64,000 nucleotides of DNA, taken from NCBI GenBank assembly GCA_013396655.1, contig WBMV01000128.1, forward strand, positions 1,116,001-1,180,000, read 5' to 3'. The stretch is from Campylorhamphus procurvoides (lineage: Eukaryota; Chordata; Aves; Passeriformes; Dendrocolaptidae). Position 1 is the stretch's first letter; the number at the start of each line of letters is the position of its first letter. The position numbers and the translations under genes were made by a program. The notes under the pieces were generated by a model. It ran no database searches. It was not told where the DNA came from and was given only the letters and a program-made list of their open reading frames with translations. Below are positions 37,514 to 50,795 of the stretch, piece by piece.

Positions 37514-39320
37514 TTAGGAAGGATATTATCTCCAGATGCATCACAGGCTATTCTATGAAGTGTTCAATATTTATCGTTTTAGCTGTATTGGCTATGATTG
37601 ATCAAATGAGTCATACATTGTTCTGTCAATGCTCCACTGGGAGCAAATACTTCTAGAGAAATATCCACTAATTCTATCTTCAGGAGGTGCAAATATCACA
37701 CATGTGAGCTCACACTGCACGTTCATACTCTATGGTAGAAAAAGTCTGAATTAACCAAAATCTAATCCAGTCAAAATGTCACTTGACTATGTATTGCACT
37801 GCCTGTACTTGCTATTGAAGCAACATTTTCTATCTGTAGAGAGCAAACTAAGCCAATTTCTGTGAAACAGTCAGATTCCTTATCTTTATCTGAAACTAGT
37901 TGGTAACTTGGTAGCAAAACTGTTTAAAAATCATAGTTTTCCATGTCACTGCAGAAAATTAAGTGGTAACTATCATGATCTAGTACAGTATTGCAAATAG
38001 TGGATCAATCATGCAAAAAACCCTTAAGATTTTATTTTAGATGTGACTTGATGACTTTGAACTTCAACTAAATTATCAGCTTTTCTTGAGGTTTGGAGCA
38101 AACCTAAGAATTCAAAGCATAACCACAGCTAAAGTAGGCAAATTTTATCTGCATTTGTGGGCAAAAAGAAGGGAAATGATAAACCAGGCTCCAGCATCTA
38201 TTAACGCTAAGTAAAAAATTTAACAGACTAGCTGCTCTATAATTAAAAGTTTCAGGACATGCTACAAAAGCCCTAAGAAAGCATATGTCCTGAATCACTA
38301 AATTCTTGAGCAAGGTCACCACAAACTCTTTAGTATTTCTGTATCTTTGCATTTCTACCATTTTTTGGGGAAGTCTGAAGGGTCATTATGCCAAGGCTCA
38401 CTGAGGTCCAGTATTACCTTAAGCAGCAAGGTTTAAAAAGCCCCTGAAGATCATTTTCCTGTTTTAAAATATCACATATTAAGATGTTCCAGTTTGATCA
38501 CAACTTACCCTAATAGCACATTCTACAAAACATTCTTGGGCTTTATTTTCAGATGTTTTTCTCCTAGTTGGACAGACTTGACAGTAAAGACAGGCAACTA
38601 AGCCCTAGGGCTAGGCATGAGTTTCACTTCTTAACAGCATTGTATCTACAAAGAACAGCATACGAAAAGACAAGTTGCTCTGTGCTCTGAAGCTTTATTG
38701 ACTTTAAAACGCCAACTCATACTTCCTCCTCTGCTTTCATACACGAATTTAATTGGTGCCAAAGTGAAAGATCCCAGCATGACCTGCCTCCACTTTAAGC
38801 CACTCCAGCTGTGATTGTGAGAAAATTTGTACATTCAGACACTGCTGCAAGAGAGACCTTCCTAATAAGCAGAGGTTTTGCACTGATGGAAAAAAAAAGA
38901 AGTGCTTGGTTGGAAACAGAAAGAACTGAGACTCAGCTTACCCCATCCTTAGATTCATACAAAGCTTTAAAGGCCTCAATAAGGACCAAAGGAAACTAGA
39001 ATAAGGACTTGACTGTTTATTGCATGCAGAAGAGTTAGTAAGAAAATAGCACTAACAACTTATGCAGGGTAAGTGTTAACTTGTAGTTTATTAACCTATA
39101 TTGTATAGGCATTAGAATTTCAGTTCCTCATGCATTTTTTCCACCTTTATGACCAGAATCTCACTAGGGGTATGGCTCCTTTACAGTCACTAGGTTTTTT
39201 ACTGCATCGTGAGCAAATCCGAGTTAGCTTTAAACTACCTGCTGCTGCTTATAATGAAGAGAGAGTCAGTCAGTCTCAGCATATGTTCACTACCCACCAG
39301 TGCGAGGTGGGCATGCTTTA

Positions 39321-39640
39321 CCATAGAATCATTAAATGGTTTGAGTTGAAAGGCACGTTAAAGACCATCCAGTACCAATCTGGTAGGGACAGGTTTCTCT
39401 AGATCAGCCTGCTTAAGGACCCCATCCAACCTGGCCTTGAACAATGCCAGGGATGGGACACTTCTCTGGACAACCCATTCCTGTGCCTCACCACCCTCAC
39501 AGTAAAGAATTTGTTCCTAATATCCAATCTAAATCTACCCCCTTTTAATTTAAAACCATTATCCCTTGTCCGCAGAGCCTTCTCGTCTCCAGACTGAACA
39601 ACCTCAACTCTCTCAGACTTTATGAACTGCAGTGCTGCTA
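39321..39640 (-). mobile_element. CR1 LINE, 5'-truncated with internal deletions
   Basis: Antisense CR1 3' end. The plus strand starts ATAGAATCATTAAATGGTTTG (the 3' terminus) and continues through CCATCCAACCTGGCCTTGAA and CTCACAGTAAAGAATTTG. On the minus strand the ORF2 C-terminus is readable as [20 protein letters not shown]. Compared with the copy at 30.6-31.6 kb, about 85 bp are missing between GAGAAGGCTC and GGACAAGGG (junction near 39570), and roughly 9 bp are missing near 39457 between the REV and PSL segments. Beyond about 39640 similarity fades. Not functional. Confidence 0.9.
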
Positions 39641-42135
39641 GATGGACATCCCCGGTTTTCAGACACTGGCCTCTTTCCTCTGAGTGTTGCAAAGGGGATG
39701 GTCTGATTCAAATGTATTATACATGCCCATCAGTGACATGACAATATCCACAGTCACCATATGTGTGGCAGCCTGTTTCTCTTTCTGATTTTGACTTTAC
39801 AAAGCCTAAGCCTTACATGTTAGAAGAAGAATTTAACAACAACAAAAAAAAAAATTAAGCAGTAGTGTTGAGCTAGATACTAGGAAAAATAGGTTGACTA
39901 TTTTTCAGTAATGTCAATAGAGACCCATAACAGGCAGGTAAAGAGCAAGAGTCAAGAAATTATTGGAAAGATAATGTCAGTCCTTTAAAACAGCACTTCA
40001 GATGGAGATAAAAGTGAACACAGGCTAAATGGTCTCAGTGTCCCAATAGTCTTCTATGGAAAAACTGAAGCCTATTGAAAACAGTCTTGTGCTAGGAGAA
40101 TTTTCTCAGCCTTGGGAACTTTTATATTTATCTTTAGAGTATCACAGACACATAAAATTATGTCACATGCACATCTGGACAGAGTAATGATTTCATCCAA
40201 TTAAATGTATTATTTTAAAGTTAGGAAAATAATGCATAAGCAGTAGAAACACCTTTAAAATCCTGTGTCTTCATAAATAAAACATAAAACCACATGGTTT
40301 CCCATAACTTCAGCTGGAAACAATTAAGTATCCCCTCCGCATGCTCAGAGGAGTACTTTCTATAATCAGTGCACCTAGAAAGGTCAGGCAAAGCCAGAAG
40401 TGAAAGGCAGAGCTGGCACATGGGTATTATGCTCTTCTTTTTTGTGCAGCTGAATTCCTCCTTATTTTCATTTTGTCACACTCGCTCCTTTCCAACTCAG
40501 TCATAAGCAGAGTACCTCAAAAAGCTCCTCTTTCAGTAATGATACTGCAAAGATGCAGAAATCAAAATTTTAACTCTTATGTAGAGGCTCCTTCCCCAGG
40601 TGGTTTGTTTGAAAGAAGTTTCATCCTGGCACACTGGGAAGTAGTTCATTACTAAGAAAAAAACAAGGTCTTATTGAGCTCCTATGCCATAAAAGAAGGT
40701 AAAGTAAAATAATCTGCAGGATGAGTTCAGGACAACATCACTCAAATTCAAATAAAGGACAGAAGATTTAATGCGCTTTGGGAAACCATTACAGATGAAA
40801 TTGGTGAACCAATGAAGCATTAATTTGCCACTGACTGCAATGGAACTATGATTTAATTGTTTTTGTATTCTCCTAAAGCGTGGAGGACTCAATTTTTGAA
40901 ACCCCAGATACAAATCTGGAGTTAGTGAAAGAAACTAGTCATAAATCAGAAAATGTAAACAGTAATTAGGAAATGAACATTTTCTTTAACAGGATTTTTG
41001 AACAGAGAAATAACCATGTAGATTAAAGTCAATCAGACCATTTTTTGGTAAGTCTAAAATGTTATGCAGAGAAGCATTCATTTCAATGACATTTTAAAGG
41101 GGGTCCATGCCAATTTCAAAAGGAAAACAAGGAAGAGAAAAAGGAATCAAAACACTTCCTTTCTCAATTTGAAAACTGACATTTTGAGTCAAACATTTGC
41201 ACATAACAGAATTATAAGGCTGTGACTTTGTGCCAGTATGGAACAAAAATAGATATATAACCTTCAAAAAATCATCACAAAATCAATGTCTTTCCTTTGA
41301 CCTACTCTCTAATTGTCTGGAATTATACCCTATAGCTTAAGAAGCTGCCAAGAATGCCCACAATTCGAAGACATTATGAAAGTAAGCAAAAAATAAGGTC
41401 ATTTTTTTAAACATAACCTCACTGATTTTGTAAAAACCTTGACTTGATGGCCAGTTTTTCCTCCGTATGTGAAGTTATAAATCCCTTCTTGCTACTAGAT
41501 GTTTGTGAATCACTACTGATGTCAGATTCAACTTCCCTACTTTCAATTAGCAAAAAGCAAAAAAATAAAAAAAAAAGGTTGTTATTGACCATCCCACCAA
41601 AATATGAGAATATTTTCTTATCTACTATTCTGCAGATGAGAAGAGAGTTGTAACTGCAGTTGGATGGGCTTTACTGGAAGCTCATTTCTGCTCAGGATGA
41701 CACAGAGGAGGCAAATCCCCTTCTTCCTGGCAGACTGAATGTGTGATGTTGGCAGGTAGGAAATCGATGTTTCTTTGGTCTGAAAACCAATAGCATGAAA
41801 CTTAGGATGGGCCTGAGTTTTTCTCGGTGGCTCTACATAACCCAACCTCAGCTTAGGGACTCTTGGAGTCCATTTTCAGAGGCACATCATTACTCCTCAC
41901 TGCTGTGCTGCCCCTGCCGGGATGTCTACAAATCCAGTGGAGGTAACATCTGGGACCACTTGGAAAGGTGAGGTGGAAACAAGCTAATCAGGAGCTTGTC
42001 ACTAGAGGGCAATGCAACACTGTAGCTGTCCCATTCCTGACACCCTGTCTATCCCGTGTTACCGATGAGCTCCATGGCCCCTGGGCAGCACCTGAGTCCG
42101 GGCAGCAGCCTGGCACAGGGAACAGCAGCACTCAC

Positions 42136-42193
42136 CTCCGGACATGGTGCCCGTGGCTTTGCACATCGTCTGCAACACCGGGCACAGCTCTGC
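42136..42193 (-). other. Exon-like segment, CpG-enriched, unidentified
   Basis: On the minus strand a 58-nt segment is framed by a good acceptor (TTCTCCTTTACACCTTTACAG) and a perfect donor (GTGAGT; plus-strand ACTCAC at 42130-42135). It and its immediate flank hold 7 CpGs in about 130 bp, whereas most neighbouring 100-bp stretches have none or one. All three minus frames are open. One contains an ATG in good start context (GGCACCATGTCC) ten bases before the donor, with another in-frame ATG 21 bases upstream. It could be a first coding exon, an internal exon or a noncoding exon. The product is not recognised. Confidence 0.3.
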
Positions 42194-42524
42194 CTGTAAA
42201 GGTGTAAAGGAGAACAGCCTCACTCTCAGTCTGGAGTAAGACCCTGCTTAAGCGTAATCTGTTTGATTAAACTGAGGGCTGTGGGATTTTGCAAAACCCG
42301 TGTAATGCTCGATGTGCAACTGGCAGACTGATAAATAGGTCAGGGCACATCTGTATGTAACCGAGCCTCCTGGCAAGGTGATAATGTAGGAGACAACAGG
42401 CAACGACAGAAGAGAGGCAAGAGCTTGAGGAAGAGTTGAGTCTTCATACAAGCAAGGAAGAATTCCATTTAAGACCAAAAATTATAGTATCTGAAACTGC
42501 ATATATTCAAAATCAGTTTTGTCC

Positions 42525-42540
42525 AGAGAGAGAGAGAGAG
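42525..42540. repeat. (AG)n short microsatellite
   Basis: Eight AG units in a row. Confidence 0.85.
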
Positions 42541-45500
42541 CAAAGAACCAAGTCTTGCATGGGCAGAGTCCAGAGCATATGTCAAATCTTGAACTTGGTG
42601 CCGAGGTAGAATAGGTTTGGTGCCACTGTGTCACGTTACAAGAGTTTGGTCTAAGACTCTCAGTATTTAAAGAAGATGTTTATTTTCACAGAAATGGAAA
42701 AAAATTTCTCTTTTTAATGTAGATTAAATTTCTCTATCCAGTTATAAATCAAAAATTAACAACGTAATCTAGGTCAGGGCATTGAAGCTACATTAAAGTT
42801 TTATCCTCATTCACTATATTTTAATTTTAATGTGGCACATCTGACAAGTCTTGTGGGAATACTTAGAATCCATTGACATCCTTCTGTCACTGGTATCAAA
42901 GACTCATCTTTGAGACTCTTGTTTCCAGACACCTAGCTGTCAGTGGATTATTTTGTCTCTGCAATGGTGTCACAATCGATGGCTCTGGAGACATGCACAT
43001 GCATGTCCCCCATTTGTCAGCTAAAGCTCACACACCACAGAAATAAACACCTCTAGCTACAGAAACACAGGTTTCTATGTAATCTTTTAAAGGGTGAAAG
43101 CAATAACTCACTTTTTGATCCCTTTCTGCCTTTTTCAAGTTACTGGAACTGCTTGCCTTTGTATTAAAACTCCCAAACAATTCTACAGTTTAATTTGCAA
43201 ACAATATTATACTCAAGGAATAGCTATGAGAAGAAAAAATATTTTGCATATCCCCGTCATCACTTTTTTATGACTATTTAGGGCAGAAATGTTGATTCAA
43301 TTTTTGATAAAACTGTCCGTGGATCTGGAAGACATCTAATCCTGGAGTAGAAACAGTACCACACCACACAATTTATCTAGTCAATCAGTCCAGAATTACA
43401 GAAGAAATTTAGCTTTTGATCTATTGTGGCCCTTAGTGCTTAAGCAATTACCAAGCCTCTTACTGAATAATAATTATGACACTTTCATGGAATGTTAAAG
43501 TATGTTCACAGATCATTCACTGGCAAAAATTCACTCTCAATGCTTCAAAAATGATGAAATGCATATCTATAAGGCAGGTGCAGATGGATTCATATCAACT
43601 TGATGGAAATTATTTTAGCCAAAAAAATAATCAAAACTTTTCTTCTTGGTATTTCCAAGAAGCAGCCAAGGTTTGTCTTTAGAGCTCAGATCCACTGCTA
43701 GCATGACTGTGACTCAATAAAAGAAATACCCTGTCAGTCTGGGCAGCTGAGTAATCCTGGCCTTATGTGCTAGTGTACAGAGAAGAAAAATACGTAGGAC
43801 GTGAGAGCCATTCATAACACATACAAAATTACAACAAATGGCAGAATTACAAAGATATATTCTTTTCACTTGCAGTTGCATTCCATAGCATATACCCACT
43901 GCTCCTCTCTTGCTTACAGATTTGCTCTGACACACTTAGGGTGTAAAAAACTGTCCTAGTGTTTCACAAGACCCCAGCCAGAAAGTGTTGCATTAGGTCT
44001 GAACTCACCAAAGTATTACATCACCCTGAATTTCTCATTGTGGTCCAGAAACCTTCTGCTACTGGAGAGCTTTTAAATATACTGTGTCCTTCTCTGATTT
44101 TGCACATGGACCAACTTTTAGGCATCAGAGGCCTCTAAGAGACATTGGGCTGGGATGAAGAAAAAGACAGATAAAGCACAACCAGTAATATATATTATAC
44201 CTGATTAACGTGAGTTTGCAGTGCTCTCACTGCATCTTTGACTTTCAACCCAGCAGGCACTCTATTCTGCCCCAACTTGTTCACTACGCACCAACCTTTT
44301 AACATGAATTTACAGAAAATGTTAAATGCTTTGCCTGTCACACAGTCACTTCAAGCTTCCTGAAATGTTTCATCCCTTCTCTGTTTCAGAATTGCTGCTT
44401 AGTATGGGGAAATTACATCTCACAAACTTTCTTCTGTAAGGAATAAAAAATGTAAAGATAAAACTCCAAGAGTGCCAAGAAATGTTTCTGCCCATTAGAA
44501 ATACTGGCCCGGTTCTACCTAAAATAATCAGGTGGGAAGACTAAAGAAAGCACCTCACAGCAATAAGGCACTGGGCAATTTTTCTTAAGAGAAAAATGTG
44601 ATTTTATTTATATGTGCTTGGTATTGCTAATTGGCCTTCTAGTTCAAAGTTTAGGTGCTATTCCTGAACCCAGCTACAACTAAGTCCAGGGTACTTGCTC
44701 TTCTTGACACATTAGGATTACATTTATTGAATTTCAGGGTTTTTTTTAATTGAATGCTGATGCATAATCTTACCACTTCTTAGCCTTATTTCTCTTTCTT
44801 GTTGCAGATCCTGAGGTGTTCCAAGCACCTTTCCACCTTCAAAATAAAGCTCCTACTTGTTTGCTTTTTCATTTCCTTAGCTAGACTTCAGATTGCATTT
44901 TCCTGAACACCTCAGCTATTTATCCAGGGAAAGGACTAAGGAACAGATTTCTTCTGACACTCTCAGGATGCTGCTGTGAAGACTTCTGGCTTCAAGGACC
45001 CATAATAATGAAAGATGAAAGCTTTTTATAAATTCACCTTCTTGAGCAAATTACCAACACACAAAGTTCAAAATAGGTTCAAAATCCATATTGCCCTCCT
45101 CAGGAAATGACACCAGTGAAAGCAAAGTAAATCATTCAGGACCAAACACCTATATGCATTTACATACAGCAGAGAACAAAATTACTGTTTTTCCAAAGGG
45201 AAGAAGAAAAAATAAATAAAAAGGCCTTTTTGTAGAGCCTAATTTCAAGGATATTTCAGAATCTATTCTCCATTTTGTGTTTGGAATAATATGTTCAGGC
45301 ACACAAATCAGCTAGTTCTGCAACTTGGCTTCATTTAATTACTTTCTACATAATTCAAGATGGAAGAAAATTGTTTTCTCCTTACTTACACCTTATAGCA
45401 GAGCTAAATCAGTCCCTCCCTCTTTACATCTGCAGTCAGTCATACTATTACATTTTGATAGGTAGAGTGGAAATCTTTTTCTACACTTGCTCCTCTGCCA

Positions 45501-45770
45501 GGGTGTTTGATTTAAATAATCAAGTTATTTAGGCAGACAGCTACCTCAAGCACAGCACATGTTTCTGTGGCTACAGGACTTCAGAGGTTGTTCATATATA
45601 CCCATGCCTTGAGTACCTTGCCTCCTAGAAAGCCTCCTGCATAACGACAGAAGCCCAAATCATAAGCCAGTTCCTCAGACATCTTACTCTTGATCTGTCA
45701 TGGGTATGCCACCTTCACTCAAAAGGCAGGAAAGCAAAATCTGAATTAAAGAAATATATCTTCATTTCAG

Positions 45771-45828
45771 CTATGTTCCTCATTGAACAGCTGCCACAGT
45801 TGCTCAGCACACAGGTTCGTCTTTGCAA
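45771..45828 (+). other. Exon-like segment, unidentified
   Basis: Follows a clear acceptor (TATATCTTCATTTCAG) and ends before a weak donor (GTAGGG). One frame is open with the content MFLIEQLPQLLSTQVRLC. No family is recognised. Weak evidence. Confidence 0.12.
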
Positions 45829-48126
45829 GTAGGGGCTCCATGGCAGCAGGGTGGCTTTTAAACCTGACGGTAGCAAAGTGGGAAACATTTTTTAAGCATG
45901 GCCATTCCTGTGGCTATGGGCAGGGGGGAAGTCCAAAGAAGGACTCAGTGAACCGTAGGTGGGCCACAAGGAGTGCACTGAGTATCAGTACCAGAGTAGT
46001 CTCTGAAGCCATAAGACCACTGAAAGCACACAGAACAACTCAGGCACTTTGTTGCACTGACTCACATTCATCAGCCAACTCTGCCCTTTCAGATATGCTG
46101 CTTATACTCCCCTAAGTCCCTGTAGCAGTTGATACTTGTCCCTGGTTAGCATTCTAGTATGTCAAATATCAAGGATGCTTCCTAATTCCAAAGATACAAG
46201 GACCTCAAGAGTCACTGCAAGGAGCACTTTGATGAACGTTGACCAGTATATGCAAAAAAATATATATGCAAAAACACCCCACATGAACTAAAATGTCACT
46301 ATTTAAGACATCAGATATGGCACTTTTCATCAAGGAAAATCCCCCACTGAGTTTGTAATTGCCTAGCAGAGGAGAATTCAAAAAGGAAGACAAATCATTT
46401 AAAACTTTGTTGATCTGTCATATTATTAACAGTTTTCTGATTTTAAAAAGTCTCCAAATAGTACATAGTAGACCTAAAAGCAAAAATAAAATGAAAATAC
46501 TCCCCAAACTCCCTCATCTTCACATTAAGATGGATTTTTGCAATGAATGAGTAACCTCTTTCACTTTTAATTTAGGTCTACCCATCAACATGGGTGTTAT
46601 TATTCACAGCAGCAAAGCCCTTGCCACACTGCAGCAGAAATAATAACTGCATCTCTGGGTTCCTTTTTTCCCAAGAATTCACAATGTTATTTAAATAAGT
46701 ATAGTATGCCATAGGTACAGCAGACAAGGCTGCTTTTAATGAAAGGCTATTTTTACTGTCTCAACTTTATATAACATGACTGGAATTTGCTTGTGGAAGA
46801 AAGGATCATTAATAGCATGCCATCTCTCCCCTACATGCAAGGAATCATGACACCCTTGGACTTTTTCAATATTCTTGTTGACATCTCTATTCCACCCAGA
46901 AGCACTATGTCATTTACTAAACAGCACAGGCAAGACAGTATCCTTGATGTTTCCACAATGTATGATGCAGTGTTTTCCTGAGAAAAGCAAAGCAAAGCAG
47001 GAAATAGCTCTATTACCAAGTAAGTCAAGAAGTGTGGAAAAACCATGAGCTTCTTCATCTATATTTGTCCAAGACCCAGCACAGTGGGATGCTACTGCCT
47101 GGCTTGTGACTGGGACTCTGATCCTGCCACAGAGCTAATGCTGATTAAGATATACCATTGGGTCTTCTCGCCTGCATGGCAAGAAGTGAATTACAGCATT
47201 GAGTAAAGCTCTTTCTGATCTAATTCCACAGTCCAGTTTTTCAAAGGGACTTTAGTGAGACACCAGACCATGTGCTGTTCTGATAAGAGCTGGGTGTTCA
47301 TGTCCCTGGGGCCCACCTGCCTGCTCCCTCCTTGTTTTCCATAGGGATATTTTTATCCAGAATCCAGAGAAAGTTCCTCTGCAAAACTACGTGAAACAAA
47401 GCTGTATGTGTGCTTTTCGGGTAACTTTTTTGAAAATCATATAGAATAACACAAATGAAAATATTTGCAGTCACAGTATTCACACCCACACATAAAACAG
47501 TATAGAAAATTAATTACAAGTGTTACAAGGGGGTAAGTTACTATATTGTACTTAAAATCTTCACCCTTGCTGTGGACAGCCTCTAAGTGTATTTGGATCT
47601 CTTTAGCTGAACCTCTGCAGCATATTCAGTATTTCTACCAAACAGATGATTTGGGATGTATCAGCAATGCAGCAATTAACATACAGCCTACCTTTCAAGA
47701 CAGTTGACAGACAGCTGTGATGGAAGACGTAGGTAGAGTCATCTCATTTTAATTCAGATCTGCTGAAAACCAAACAGGAAATTAAGGAATTAACTGGGAA
47801 AGGACATTGATGTGAAGAACCTCTGTTTAATCCCCTGGAAAATAACTGTCTCTCTGGTTTTAGGCATAATATTGGCTTATTTTTTGCAGATCTATGGGGT
47901 TTGCCTTTAAGCCAACATTTAGAGCTGTTGTGTTCAGACGTAAGTGATCATTAAATCAGAGAAGTAGGGAAATGTTACATAACTCAGGGAAAAGAAATTT
48001 ACATCAGGGTCTTACCCACCAACCAGAAGCAATTTTGGAACTAGCCAGAACTTGCAAGAAAACACTAAAATATGAATTAAGACCTAGATGGATAGGCTTT
48101 ACTGGTACAGATGCTTTACTTTTTCA

Positions 48127-48308
48127 CTATTTATGGAGAGATACAAAATACACCAGGTCCTGAAAAAAGGGCTGTCTTGAAGCTGTAATGAGCACTGCCA
48201 GGAGGCAAGAAGTTTCTTCCAGGACCTGTTTCCCAGCAGTGGAGCCGATGTGCCTTAAGGCTGCAATCCACTGAATCAGTGCAGGAGAGGCTCTGCCCCC
48301 ACGGTGCA
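48127..48308 (-). other. Terminal-exon-like open frame, unidentified
   Basis: On the minus strand a very good acceptor (ATTTCTTTCACCTCTACAG) is followed by an open frame of 59 codons ending in TAG. After two bases completing a split codon it reads HRGGRASPALIQWIAALRHI and ends FVSLHK. The stretch is leucine/alanine-rich and could form helices (LIQWIAAL, LEETSCLLAVLI). It could be a last coding exon or the decayed exon of a pseudogene. I do not recognise the protein. The opposite reading frame on the same strand is also open for 74 codons, which warns that the openness may be chance. Confidence 0.25.
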
Positions 48309-50712
48309 CTGTAGAGGTGAAAGAAATGAAATACGTCACCTAAGAGGTAGGGCACCTGGAAGACTCTGAAGCTTTTTGCTCACATCTTGCTGAGAGATAA
48401 CCTTGCTGAGGAACAGGAAGGCCCTGTGGACTGCCATTCATACTGTATGTGCAGGTGTTCTGTGCAGCCCAAAGGAAGAACCCAGTCTGAAAACCTACCT
48501 ATCTCAAAATAATGCTCAAAATAATAGACACAAACCTCAATTTCTACTGAAGTCAAAATGGTACTGGTTTGCAGATTGAATTTTGAACTTTGTGAACTTT
48601 TATGATTGCTTAACTCAGAGTTTTATACTGACCCAATTAGGTAATTCCATGTAGGAAAGATTTCAGCCTGCAGTGCTGCAGTGAAGATGGGATCCCCTTT
48701 GAGCAATAATCTGTTCTAAAATAAAAATACATGCCCCAAAATATTAAAAGCAATCCAAATCTAAAATTCTTTTTAAAATCAGGCATGTGCTTAAAATTGT
48801 GCCATTTATATCAGATTTAGGGTTTAAAAAATAAAATACTCATTCAAGGAAAAGTAAGTTTCTGACATTATTGTTATATAATACCTGACTTTTAGTTTAT
48901 CCGGAGTAACCACAAGTGATTTTTTTCCCTGGAAATGTCTTATTTCTACCAGTAAAATTATGTTATGCATCACTTACATACATGTGTAACAGTTCCCAAA
49001 CTGTGATCATTTTACTCATTTCTACTACAATGCGCAGATAAGTGATTAGCTACTCACTTCTCTGATTAAAGTAGGTAGCAAGAGAAGACATGTGAGCAGT
49101 ATGTTGCTAATAGAAAAATGTGGGTGCCAAGAATGAATTGCAATAGTTGTAATATTTGATATTAATCAGATGAGATAAAGAAATTACTGACATACTTTCC
49201 CAGCTTCTCACGCAGTCATCATACTGATAGGTAAGCTGTTCAAGACTTACGTATGAGAGATTTAATACTGCTAATAATAAATTATAATGAAGTCTGAACA
49301 AGGATATGTGAACATGACTGAGTCCACATGATATTTCTTACTGCAAGAGGAAAGGCTGAGTCATCAGGAGGTTAGAGAGTAGTAATGAAATGAAAATGAG
49401 CTTTTCAACTCAAAAAAAACATAAAACAGACTTTTAATTTCCAGTGAAAGCCAGCAGGCAGAGCATATAGCCCACCTGGCCATATACAAAGTCATATGGT
49501 AAGAAAAATTAAAGTCCTCTCCCATCATCGTGCCGGGACCGGAACTGTGTGCAGAAAATATATTTACTGAAGCTTTGCACAGCATTATTTCCAGGGCTAC
49601 AAGCTTCTGCTGCAGGGTAGAATAGTTAGCTTTCCTATTAAAAATGCTAGGATAGAGCTGGAAGAGATTGCATGTAAGGAAACTTCACTGGATCTTGCAC
49701 TACAGTGGTGTATTAAGACCTAAAAGCATTTTAGCTAAAACCTTGGACTCTGCTGTAGAATTCAAAGTACGGAACTTCTGTTCCAGCTCAGCAAATGAAT
49801 GATATAGCAGTCTATCCTGTTGAGAAATATCTTTTTCCATGTGTCTGAATACAACCCTTGGGGCAACTAATCCTCTACCTCAGCTTGAAAATCGCAGCAT
49901 CACTTCTATTTTAGCTGGGGTCAGGAGTGTGCTTTTGAACAGACTCTCCTGAGCATCCCCTTTACTTCATTGTGCTTTTCACTGCAGGGTAATCTCAGCA
50001 CACAGACTGTGTTCATTTGGGATGAACCTCAACTAGGGTGCACTGACTGTTTTCCATCTGCTCATGGGCATTTATTCAGCAGGATGTGTATCTTTAAGAA
50101 GGTATTAGTGTGGATATTAGGTCTCCTGCATTCTCTGCTCACCTCTGCAGGATCATCCCCACCTGCTAATACAGGCACACAACAGTGTGCACTGTATATA
50201 CACTACTGCTGCCAACAGGTACATCCCAACCAGCAAGTTAGAAAAACAAAATTCTGAGGCAGGAATTCCTTTAACTGAAGTGAACATTTGAACAAATGCA
50301 TATTTGCAGAATTTCCAGTATTACCCCTCTATACAACTTCATAGCTATGTAATAGAGACAAAGAATATAAAGTAATTATGGGACATGTAGACACACTAGA
50401 CAAGCATATTGTACCTATAAAATACTCCTCATCATTAATATAAGCACTAGTTAGTGCCTGCATACTAGGTATGTACTTCTTGTTATGCTTTTTGTGGAAT
50501 GATAACAGAGGTTCCAGTTTCAGGAGGGATGTGAATTGAAGGGGAATTAGTTTCACATGCATTCAGATATTTTCATTTTCTCCAATATAGGAGAGAAAAA
50601 AAGACAGGTAGCTTTGAAGGCAAAGCTTTTTAGTGTTAAACATTCTTTCCTAAAATTAAGTATTTTCTTTGGAACAGCATTTTAGTCTTCCTTAAAAGAA
50701 GGTTGGAATAAT

Positions 50713-50738
50713 TAATAAATAAAAATATTTATTTATTA
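50713..50738. repeat. AT-rich perfect inverted repeat
   Basis: TAATAAATAAA (50713-50723) is the exact reverse complement of TTTATTTATTA (50728-50738), with a 4-nt loop. The pairing extends one more base outward. It includes the ATTTA words seen in AU-rich elements, but it is not tied to a transcript here. Confidence 0.8.
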
Positions 50739-50776
50739 AATAATGAATTTTTGAGAACTGTATAAATTTCTTTCTT

Positions 50777-50795
50777 TTGTTGTTGTTGTTGTTGC
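50777..50795. repeat. (TTG)n short microsatellite
   Basis: Six TTG units inside a longer pyrimidine-rich run. The run leads to a splice-acceptor-like TTTTACATTTCAG ending at 50821. Confidence 0.85.

Larger units (their letters stand above)
32721..39320. other. Unique noncoding sequence, no gene recognised
   Basis: Contains (GA)n at 33099-33112, a purine tract at 34487-34520, a hairpin at 36034-36058, a GC-richer patch at about 36000-36430, and a near-tandem duplication at 37468-37513. The longest plus-strand frame (34046-34441, 131 codons) has no recognisable domain or codon signature. Overlapping frames in the 36.1-kb patch run on both strands and are not believed. Confidence 0.5.
39641..50710. 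other. Unique noncoding sequence with weak exon-like segments
   Basis: AT-rich unique DNA with (GA)n at 42525-42540, a short A-rich tract near 41560-41577, and small duplications such as TATATGCAAAAA at 46247-46258 and 46263-46274. The CpG-richest point of the window is 42054-42182. Three exon-like segments (45771-45828 plus; 42136-42193 and 48127-48308 minus) are listed separately. No transposon and no recognised protein. Confidence 0.45.

Noticed and set aside
45816..45830. GGTTCG word considered as a tRNA B box
   Set aside because: The rest of the B box does not fit, and no A box or cloverleaf can be drawn. The same holds for GGTTCGG near 16752.
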